Source: Candidatus Tepidiaquacellales bacterium OLB4/UTCHB1 (GTDB lineage: Bacteria > Bacteroidota > Ignavibacteria > Tepidaquicellales > Tepidaquicellaceae). Taken from it: a stretch of 64,000 nt of DNA. Every line of letters begins with the position of its first letter. The first letter of the stretch is position 1. The position numbers were made by a program, and so were the translations under genes. The stretch lies in the NCBI GenBank assembly GCA_002050165.1, contig MWSW01000004.1:62001-126000 (forward strand), read 5' to 3'. The notes beneath the pieces were generated by a model. It was not told the origin of the DNA, ran no database searches, and saw only the letters and a list, made by a program, of their open reading frames with translations. Of this stretch, positions 1 through 6,440 are shown piece by piece.

Positions 1-305
1 TTAATTGATTCGGACACTCTGTTTTCCTGGGCAAGTGCCGTCTCAAAAACATTGAGAATTGAATCGAATTCGACAACCGGTTTGTTTATAGTTTCAAGAT
101 TAACTTTTCCACCAATCGTATTTATGAAATCAAAAATTTTCATCGCGTGGAAGTGCTCTTCGCTTGCTTGTACTCTGAAGAAGTTTGAAAAACCATCAAG
201 ATTAATTGACTCAAAATATGCAGTCATAGATAAATAAGAATACTCGGAGAAAAATTCCAGATTAATCTGGGCGTTTAATTCATTTTGTAATTTTTTGCTT
301 AGCAT
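1..305 (-). CDS. ftnA: Ferritin, partial (C-terminus beyond window edge)
   Basis: Iron-storage ferritin of the bacterial FtnA type, which oxidises Fe(II) at a di-iron ferroxidase centre and stores it as a mineral in a 24-mer. I translated about 101 codons from the ATG at 305-303 (complement) to the window edge. The visible part shows the ferroxidase ligands at the expected family positions: E17 in the first helix, E50 and H53 in an ASEEHFHAM motif, and E94. The C-terminal third lies outside the window. No operon partner is visible, because the next gene starts more than 300 bases away. The symbol follows similarity to E. coli FtnA; a close ferritin-like paralogue cannot be excluded from the N-terminus alone. 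Confidence 0.9.
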   Translation of the reverse strand, partial: MLSKKLQNELNAQINLEFFSEYSYLSMTAYFESINLDGFSNFFRVQASEEHFHAMKIFDFINTIGGKVNLETINKPVVEFDSILNVFETALAQENRVSESI

Positions 306-374
306 GAATTTAAGTTTTCCACAGATTAGGAAGAAGTGAGATTAGTTTAAATGAAAAAATATTGGGTAAAATAG

Positions 375-695
375 TTAATCTTTCCATCCGGCTTCGGATT
401 TCCAGTTTGTATAATATATTTTAATGTCAGCTTCAGATTTCCACTGTGTGAAATATATTTTCCAATCGGCTTCGGATTTCCATTCGGTGAAGTACCAAAT
501 ACCCGATTCAGGTTTTGCCTCAGACTTCCACTCGGTAATATACACAATCATATCCGCCTCTGATTTCCATTCAGTTACATAAATCTTTTTATCCGCTTCG
601 GATTTCCATTCAGTAACGTAAACTTGCTGCGCAAATAAATTTTCAGTGATGAATCCCGTCATTATAAAAAATAAAAAAATTAATATCGCTTTCAT
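375..695 (-). CDS. Small secreted protein of seven WKSEA-type repeats (DUF6150-like)
   Basis: A 106-residue protein with a signal peptide (about residues 1-22, ending FAQQ). The rest is almost entirely seven tandem units of about 11-15 residues built on the pattern aromatic-[TY]-[EQN]-WKSEA-[DG]. Similar small Bacteroidota proteins with K-S-[EDQ]-A repeats are grouped as DUF6150; I assign it there from pattern memory, with moderate confidence. The function is unknown, and the export signal points to the periplasm or cell surface. Each repeat begins with an exposed-strand-like aromatic pattern, which suggests a small all-beta fold. The repeat also exists in the DNA, so a second long reading frame on the same strand runs through it; the frame called here is the one with a signal peptide. 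It lies downstream of the Spy-like gene but is separated from it by a terminator. Confidence 0.75.
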   Translation of the reverse strand: MKAILIFLFFIMTGFITENLFAQQVYVTEWKSEADKKIYVTEWKSEADMIVYITEWKSEAKPESGIWYFTEWKSEADWKIYFTQWKSEADIKIYYTNWKSEAGWKD

Positions 696-730
696 ATTTT
701 TTTTATAAGATAAAAATCATATATGAAATA

Positions 731-757
731 AAAAAGCCCGGCATAACGACCGGGCTT
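731..757 (-). terminator. Rho-independent terminator after the Spy-like gene
   Basis: An 8-bp perfect stem (734-741 paired with 750-757, core GCCCGG/CCGGGC) with an 8-nt loop, followed on the minus strand by a U run from 734 downward. It lies about 20 bases past the stop of the Spy-like gene. Confidence 0.85.
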
Positions 758-775
758 GATAGGATAACTGAACTA

Positions 776-1195
776 TCACCAGTCTCGCATTCTATGTTTT
801 CTGTCCATCCTGTTCCTCTCCTTGTTCATTTTTTCCGATCGCAATTTCTCAATTTTATCTTTTTGCTCGTCTGTCAACACCGCGTCAATTTTTGTTTTCA
901 GTTCTTCCCTCTTCGATTTCATTTCATCCCTGCGTTTATCGCGCTCTGTTTTCATTTCATTTCTTTTCGCTTCCACCTCTCTGAAATGCGGCAACAATAT
1001 ATCGTAAATTTGAGATGCTTGAGTTTCAGATAAATCCAGATTTTGTTTCATCCTTTCGACGCGTTGCGTTGCTCTCTCTTCAGGTGTTTTGTCTGACCAG
1101 CGGTCACCCCTGTGCCTTTGGGAAAATGCTGCATCGGTTGTGAATAAACTTACAAGTAAAATCAAACTTGCGGTAACAAAAGTTTTGTTTATCAT
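776..1195 (-). CDS. Spy/CpxP-like periplasmic LTXXQ protein
   Basis: A 139-residue exported protein with a signal peptide (cleavage near residue 25, AAFSQ). A highly charged, helical mature part carries two LTXXQ-type motifs: LDLSETQ near residue 55 and LTDEQ near residue 108. The rest is rich in K, R, E and M and probably forms the curved all-helical cradle of the Spy/CpxP family. Family members act as periplasmic chaperones or sense envelope stress and metals. The protein is close to the usual Spy length (about 140-160 residues). No two-component system that could control it lies in the window, so a link to stress or metals is only family-based. Transcription appears to be monocistronic, ending at the hairpin at 731-757. 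Confidence 0.8.
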   Translation of the reverse strand: MINKTFVTASLILLVSLFTTDAAFSQRHRGDRWSDKTPEERATQRVERMKQNLDLSETQASQIYDILLPHFREVEAKRNEMKTERDKRRDEMKSKREELKTKIDAVLTDEQKDKIEKLRSEKMNKERNRMDRKHRMRDW

Positions 1196-1286
1196 GGCTA
1201 CTTTATTTTAATTTCATAACTTTGACAACCTCTGTTGAGATATGGTTTAATTCAATTCCACATGAATACAAAGAAACACTTTAGTG

Positions 1287-3410
1287 TTATTTTAAATTTA
1301 TTGTTATAATTTCATCATTGGGATAAATAGAATTAACTACATCCATTCCCGAAATTACTTCCCCGAATATGGTATATCGGGTATTTAGGTGAGGCTGAGG
1401 TGAATGTGTTATGAAAAATTGTGAACCCTCCGTATCTTTTCCCGACGATGCCATACCTACAATCCCTTCGTTAAACTCCAACATTGAAAATTCGCTCCTG
1501 ATACTATATCCCGGACCACCGTATCCGTTCCCTTTTGGATCGCCGGTCTGTATTACGAAGTTTGGAACTACCCGGTGAAACTTCACACCGTTGTAAAATC
1601 CTTTTTGTGAAAGTTCAATAAAATTGAGCACTGTAAACGGAGCTTCAACCAGATTAAGTTCAATTATGATTTTTCCTTTAGTGGTTTCAATTTCTGCAAA
1701 TTTAAACTTATGAATCAAATCAAGATTTTTCTCCTGGTATTTAAAACGGGTATTATTGAATACAAACGAACCGGGACTTATCTTATTTAAAGCATCTACT
1801 GCGGCTTTCGAAATCTCGGGATCATCCGATAATGCCAACTTGCGCAAAACTTCAATAGCGTTTTCTGAACCAAGTTCGCCAAAGGTTTGGATGAACATTA
1901 TCAATACATCTTTATCTGTTCTTTCATCTAAGTCGTTTACATCGAAAGTCAGAATCAGAGAAGTTTCATCCCGATACCGTGAAAATTTTTCCGACGTAAG
2001 TTCAGTTAATGCAACGCCTGTAATATAAGGATCTTGCGAAGAAGCAAATTCAGAAAAGATTAACCGTAAAATATTTAACATTGAATCATTTTCTGTATTA
2101 CTTAAAACTCCTGACATCATATCAACAAATCCACCATACATAGTTGCAAGTTCCTTGCTTGGAATTAATGCTCCCGAAGAATCCGGGTTTAAAACATTGT
2201 ATCTTTTTACTTCGGTTGAAACAATTGACCTTACTGTATCAAATATTTCACTATTGGAAAAATTTCCGATTGCCCTTAATATTCCGGCTTTTAATCTGTA
2301 ATCCTTTGTACGCTGAAATTCTCCCGAAAGTGTACCGAATGAATTAAAACCATTTATCAGTGATAGTGAATTTGCCGTTTCAATCTTCACATTTATTGAA
2401 CTACCTTCATTGAGCAACATTGGCAGAAGAAGAGAATTTAAATCGTCCCGAATTTTTTCAATTATTTCGATATCAAAACCTGAATATTTTCCGGATAGTT
2501 TGCCAAGCAATTTAATTCCTGATACAGTAATGTGTTCATTTTTGTCAACTAAAGAACTCTTTACAACCGACAAAATTTTTTCCAACGAACTATTCTCGTC
2601 GGAAATTTTAAAATCTCCAAGCGAATTAAGAATGTTAACCTTCAATCGCCAGTCATTTTCTTTAAAATAAGATGCTGTTACTAATTCCAGAATTTCACTA
2701 TCCGAAATTTTCCCAATTGACGGATAAGCCCACATCCGGGTAATTAAATCCGGATCGTTTATCAATTGCAACAAAACACTGCGTACTTCTGCAAGAACCT
2801 GCCTATCATTAGTTCTCATCAATGCATAAGCAAGAGATCTCCTCACACCGGTTGTCCCTGACAAACCAAAATTGTTCCTGACGAATTTTGATGTTTCGAT
2901 ACTGCTGATTCCCCTTGCGCCCAAAAGACCAATGGCATAGAAAGCGCTCTCTAATAACTCATCTTCCGGGTAGGGATTGTTTAAAACAATCTTCAGTGAT
3001 TCTTCATCTCCCGAACGACCTAGCGCATACAGAATTTGTTTTTTTACTGATGGGTTTCCTTCTGTTAACAAAGATTGTTCAAGGAACGAAACTGCTTCTT
3101 CACCGCCAAATTTCCCGAGAGCAAAAACACCGGCTGAATAAACCTCCCCGGATAATTCCTGATTAAGGTATTCAATAACTTTTACGGAATGTGTCGAATC
3201 ACCTGAATTGGCTATTGCAATCAGTATTCTTTTTGTTTCCTCATTGTTCTGAGACTCCGCAAGCAATGAAAATAACTTTGCAGTATTGCGCATATCCTGC
3301 GCGTAGTATATTTCTTCGAACTGAGCGAAACAATTCTTTGTAAATAAACAAAGTAAGAGGAATAACAGAAACGTTACTAAACCGAAAGTACTTTTTTCCA
3401 GTTTTTCCAT
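1287..3410 (-). CDS. HEAT-repeat protein fused to a cyclophilin-type peptidyl-prolyl isomerase
   Basis: A 707-residue exported protein. An N-terminal hydrophobic segment (about 8-29, ending CFAQ) looks like a signal peptide. Residues about 40-560 are HEAT/armadillo-like helical repeats, seen as recurring A-x-x-A-L-G-x-x-x-D/G-x-E/x patterns. The last 145 residues are a cyclophilin domain with the catalytic-arginine motif FHRVVPNFVIQTGDP, GSQFFIT and an FGEV motif near the end. Cyclophilins isomerise X-Pro bonds; the HEAT array probably binds client proteins, so a periplasmic chaperone role is plausible. The ATG overlaps the 3' end of the upstream nucleotidase gene by 34 bases, so translation is probably coupled. 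Fusion of HEAT repeats to PpiB-like domains occurs in Bacteroidota/Ignavibacteria relatives, but I know of no experimental work on this arrangement. Confidence 0.85.
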   Translation of the reverse strand: MEKLEKSTFGLVTFLLFLLLCLFTKNCFAQFEEIYYAQDMRNTAKLFSLLAESQNNEETKRILIAIANSGDSTHSVKVIEYLNQELSGEVYSAGVFALGKFGGEEAVSFLEQSLLTEGNPSVKKQILYALGRSGDEESLKIVLNNPYPEDELLESAFYAIGLLGARGISSIETSKFVRNNFGLSGTTGVRRSLAYALMRTNDRQVLAEVRSVLLQLINDPDLITRMWAYPSIGKISDSEILELVTASYFKENDWRLKVNILNSLGDFKISDENSSLEKILSVVKSSLVDKNEHITVSGIKLLGKLSGKYSGFDIEIIEKIRDDLNSLLLPMLLNEGSSINVKIETANSLSLINGFNSFGTLSGEFQRTKDYRLKAGILRAIGNFSNSEIFDTVRSIVSTEVKRYNVLNPDSSGALIPSKELATMYGGFVDMMSGVLSNTENDSMLNILRLIFSEFASSQDPYITGVALTELTSEKFSRYRDETSLILTFDVNDLDERTDKDVLIMFIQTFGELGSENAIEVLRKLALSDDPEISKAAVDALNKISPGSFVFNNTRFKYQEKNLDLIHKFKFAEIETTKGKIIIELNLVEAPFTVLNFIELSQKGFYNGVKFHRVVPNFVIQTGDPKGNGYGGPGYSIRSEFSMLEFNEGIVGMASSGKDTEGSQFFITHSPQPHLNTRYTIFGEVISGMDVVNSIYPNDEIITINLK

Positions 3411-3922
3411 GTAAGCCGTTTTACTGTTTTTGAATTACGATTGTACGGTTGGTCATAGACAATATGTTCCCAATTCGGAGTTGAACTTCCAATTATATCC
3501 GGGTTATCATCAATCAGAAAGTCACCTGTAATAACAGTTTTATCGTAGGTGAGAATCAATCGGTTTACCCATGATTCACCGAGGTGATTTTTAACCCGGA
3601 TAAATTTATCGAGTGTACTGTTGGTAAAATTTGGAAAAAGTGGAGATGAACAAATAAACGCATCAATTCCGGGCATTGTTTGAATTTCCCTCAATGCTTC
3701 AATACTTCCATCGACGGGCGGTAAATTCCTGCAGAAATTTCTATCATGATAAATTCGTTTTACAAAACCATGAAATTCCTCAGGATATTGCCTGATTATT
3801 GAAAACCCGCGTCTATCCCCACTTTTCACGTATGGCTTATCAGGATAACAAAGCTTCCACTTCTCAATGAATTCACCTTCAAAATCGGTAATTACGTCAT
3901 CCATATCAATCAGCAGGATCAT
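3377..3922 (-). CDS. 5'(3')-deoxyribonucleotidase-like HAD phosphatase, copy B
   Basis: A 181-residue HAD-superfamily phosphatase of the 5'(3')-deoxyribonucleotidase type (NT5C family), which dephosphorylates nucleoside monophosphates. Motif I is LIDMDDVITDFE near residue 5; both aspartates of the DxD nucleophile/acid pair are present. The C-terminal part has the acidic IDDNPD motif (about residue 138), corresponding to the Mg-binding motif IV. It is a clear paralogue of the gene immediately upstream, sharing DRRGF, QYPEEFH, NLPP, EALRE and LTWKNW. The start overlaps the upstream stop in an ATGA arrangement, and its own 3' end overlaps the HEAT-cyclophilin gene. Motif I here reads DMDDV where copy A has DMDGV, which may alter activity. 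Substrate unknown. Confidence 0.8.
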   Translation of the reverse strand: MILLIDMDDVITDFEGEFIEKWKLCYPDKPYVKSGDRRGFSIIRQYPEEFHGFVKRIYHDRNFCRNLPPVDGSIEALREIQTMPGIDAFICSSPLFPNFTNSTLDKFIRVKNHLGESWVNRLILTYDKTVITGDFLIDDNPDIIGSSTPNWEHIVYDQPYNRNSKTVKRLTWKNWKKVLSV

Positions 3923-4470
3923 ATCATGAGGACTTCACGCCAGTTTTTCCATGTAAGCCTGCGAGCTGAATCCGAATCGCGGTTATACGGATGATCGTAA
4001 ACGACGTGCTCCCACGAGGGGGTTATTTTCCCTTTGATTTTCGTTTTATCATCAATTAGAATATCACCGGCAACCAGAGTTTTATCTCCGGTTACGATCA
4101 AACGTTTAATCCACTCATCGCCGAGATATCGCTTCACCCAATAATATTTTTCAAGAACACAATTTTCAAACTTTGGTAACATAGGCGCTGTACAGATGAA
4201 AAAATTGTATTCTGAAATATTTTCCATTTCTCTAAGCGCTTCAATTGCACCTTCGATTGGAGGAAGATTTTCATAAAAGCCGGGCGATAAGTATATCTCT
4301 TTTACATACTCATGAAACTCTTCTGGATATTGGTTTATAAGCCAGAAGCCGCGCCGATCCGGATATTCCACTGCGGGTTTATCGGGATGAAATTTTTTCC
4401 ATCGTCTGAGAAATTCCTTTTCGAAATCCGCAATTACTCCGTCCATGTCTATCAAAATTGTCTTTAACAT
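3919..4470 (-). CDS. 5'(3')-deoxyribonucleotidase-like HAD phosphatase, copy A
   Basis: A 183-residue member of the same NT5C-type HAD family as the following gene, which it overlaps by four bases. Motif I is the canonical LIDMDGVIADFE (about residues 6-17), the T of CTAPM near residue 97 fits motif II, and IDDK near residue 140 fits motif IV. The length is typical of bacterial NT5C proteins (about 180-200). Presumed role: removal of phosphate from (deoxy)nucleoside monophosphates in nucleotide salvage. It is the first gene of a three-gene overlapping unit with copy B and the HEAT-cyclophilin fusion. The pair arose by tandem duplication followed by clear divergence. Confidence 0.8.
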   Translation of the reverse strand: MLKTILIDMDGVIADFEKEFLRRWKKFHPDKPAVEYPDRRGFWLINQYPEEFHEYVKEIYLSPGFYENLPPIEGAIEALREMENISEYNFFICTAPMLPKFENCVLEKYYWVKRYLGDEWIKRLIVTGDKTLVAGDILIDDKTKIKGKITPSWEHVVYDHPYNRDSDSARRLTWKNWREVLMI

Positions 4471-4581
4471 TTATTCACTCCGATATAAATTTTGACAACT
4501 TTATTCATTTCGATCCTGTGTTTTTTTAGGATTAAAAATTTTAAGAAATAAGTTTAATAAATGCCTCAGGTATTATATGTA

Positions 4582-5817
4582 TCAACTAATTTCCGTTTCG
4601 GTTTTTACCGCTTCACCATTGGTTTCACTCAGTCTCTCACGGATATTTCTGATTGGTTCAATGTCTGCATAAACGCACCATTCAGCAATTTTATCTCCTC
4701 TGATTAACGCTCTCCACGACGCAGGAACTTTCCAGTGGTTTTCATCATTTACGCGGTTTCCAATAAATACTGTTCCACTTGCAATACCAAAAATTGCTAT
4801 TTCATCACCTGAACAGATAATATTCTCAGGTGAAATACTATAATCCGGGAACAACATGAAACAACTTTCCCACGCTTCCTGCATGTCTTCAATTCCGGTT
4901 ACATTAATACCAATCGAATCACGGAACAAGTGATCATCGGTAAGATGTTTTACAATATCGGAAACTTTGTGAGAATTTATCGATTCGATAAAAGACTGAA
5001 CTAATTTTATGTTCCCGCGTTTTTTTATATCCTCATCAATAACTCTTTTTGCCATCCCTTCGTCACCTAGATAAACAGATTCATAAACAGTTTCGTTAAC
5101 ATCAACTTTTAATGGAGTTACTTTAAAAGCGCGTGCATTCACCCGAGATGTTACTACGCGCAAAAGTTCTTCGTTTACAAAGTGTAATGCTGCTCCATCT
5201 TCAACCCCGTAACCTTCTTTAATTGTTTTTTTCATTATTGCACCGTGATAAGCCTCACGTAGTTTTTCACGGTCTTCGTAATGAGGGCAAAAACTCCCCT
5301 CTAAAAATCCGAGGCATTGTAACTTTTTAATTGAATCATTTGGTCCGCTTACAAACCCGTCTTCGAACCAACAAATCGCACCAGCGCTCATACCGGTAAG
5401 AATAATTCCTCTGTCATAAGCTTTTCGCATAATTTTATCGAGACCGGATCTTTTCCATTTCTGAATAATAAGTTTTGTTTTCCCGCCACCAACGTGAATT
5501 ATATCCTGGCTTAAAATAAAATCTTCAAGATCTTTCGGTGGGTCTGTCAGTGCAAGGTGGGTTGGAATACATTGTTGCTTCTGGAAAAATTTATAAAACA
5601 TCTCAATGTATTCTTTACCATCATTACTTGCTGTACCGAGAAAACAAATTTTTGGTTGAGGCTTTTTAACAAGATTCAGAATATATTTATCAAGAATACC
5701 GTTTTCCGGTTCCATTGAAAACATACCGCCACCAAGAGCTACAATTTGTCTGGGATTGTTCAATTTCTGTTTGACTGTTTTTGAAGTGTTATCGGTAACA
5801 AAGCTAATCAATTGCAA
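4582..5817 (-). CDS. Peptidase E (S51)-like domain fused to a SnoaL/NTF2-like domain
   Basis: A 411-residue two-domain cytoplasmic protein. Residues about 22-240 match peptidase E (family S51): an ALGGG start, CFLGTAS, HVGGGKT, the nucleophile motif TGMSAGAICW with Ser144, and HYEDRE with His179. Family enzymes cleave Asp-Xaa dipeptides or related substrates. Residues about 275-395 look like an NTF2/SnoaL-like cone (VKLVQSFIESINSHKVSDIVKH pattern start, then DxMQEAWxxCFxxFPDY). That fold often binds small hydrophobic ligands or serves as a non-enzymatic module. The start is a TTG at 5817-5815; no ATG fits between it and the conserved ALGGG. The gene stands alone, with about 80 bases to the lipoprotein gene upstream. 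The fusion may give the peptidase a dedicated substrate-binding domain; this is inference. Confidence 0.75.
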   Translation of the reverse strand: MQLISFVTDNTSKTVKQKLNNPRQIVALGGGMFSMEPENGILDKYILNLVKKPQPKICFLGTASNDGKEYIEMFYKFFQKQQCIPTHLALTDPPKDLEDFILSQDIIHVGGGKTKLIIQKWKRSGLDKIMRKAYDRGIILTGMSAGAICWFEDGFVSGPNDSIKKLQCLGFLEGSFCPHYEDREKLREAYHGAIMKKTIKEGYGVEDGAALHFVNEELLRVVTSRVNARAFKVTPLKVDVNETVYESVYLGDEGMAKRVIDEDIKKRGNIKLVQSFIESINSHKVSDIVKHLTDDHLFRDSIGINVTGIEDMQEAWESCFMLFPDYSISPENIICSGDEIAIFGIASGTVFIGNRVNDENHWKVPASWRALIRGDKIAEWCVYADIEPIRNIRERLSETNGEAVKTETEIS

Positions 5818-5894
5818 AAGTTTATTCTATGATAAAACGGAAAGGTTGCTCACATGTAAACAATTCATTTAGTGTTTTCTACTGTTATTTATTT

Positions 5895-6440
5895 CTATTC
5901 CTGAACAACTTTTTCGTAAAAAAACCAGTTAGTGTTTATCCTTTTAACGAAGTTAAATTTCAATCCGTCAGGAAAACTTACATTCGGCGAACTGTTAAAC
6001 CTAACCCCCATTTTATCGCTTTCGAATTCAACCCATCCGCCGGGATATTTTCTGATTGAACGGAATGACTGTGATTTCAAAAAGTCGGAAAAATAAGCAT
6101 ACCTATCCTCCGGAATATTTTCGTTCAGGAGGACATATTTAAAATCAGGAACACGAATTACCCTGTTTTCTTTAACGCTCCACATCTCCCATTCGTTGTT
6201 GTAGTCAGGACAACTGCGCCATGAGTTAAGTTCATTACATAGATTTTCTCCGTTTCCGACCGTTAATCCTATAATATTATCCTGATTGAGAAACTGGCTT
6301 GCAACTATCTCAAACTCCCGTTGATTGCTGAAAAAATCTGAAATAAATTCTTCACGCGAAACTTCATTTGAGCAGGATGAGAACAAGGTTAATATTGCAA
6401 CTGAAAAACAAACAATAATACATTTTTTACAAACTTTCAT
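5895..6440 (-). CDS. Hypothetical lipoprotein
   Basis: A 181-residue predicted lipoprotein. The N-terminus is a lysine-bearing stretch, a hydrophobic core and a lipobox ending LFSSC (Cys at about residue 23). I do not recognise the mature domain, which is rich in aromatic residues and has four further cysteines or tryptophans between 60 and 90 (NSWRSCPDY, NEWEMWS). The ATG overlaps the stop of the upstream S9 peptidase by four bases (ATGA), so the two are probably translated together and may both act in the envelope. No function is proposed. Confidence 0.65.
   Translation of the reverse strand: MKVCKKCIIVCFSVAILTLFSSCSNEVSREEFISDFFSNQREFEIVASQFLNQDNIIGLTVGNGENLCNELNSWRSCPDYNNEWEMWSVKENRVIRVPDFKYVLLNENIPEDRYAYFSDFLKSQSFRSIRKYPGGWVEFESDKMGVRFNSSPNVSFPDGLKFNFVKRINTNWFFYEKVVQE

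Noticed and set aside
52-237. Plus-strand frame opposite the ferritin gene
   Set aside because: It is antisense to a well-conserved ferritin and has no protein character.
347-547. Second minus-strand frame through the WKSEA repeats
   Set aside because: It is the shifted reading of the same DNA repeats, has no signal peptide or start context, and lies inside the better-supported frame at 375-695.
375-695. Possible CRISPR-like or noncoding direct repeats
   Set aside because: The repeats have no spacers and translate into a clear repeat protein with a signal peptide.
5829-6059. Plus-strand frame opposite the lipoprotein gene
   Set aside because: The minus-strand lipoprotein with lipobox and ATGA coupling explains the stretch; the plus frame has no recognisable domain.
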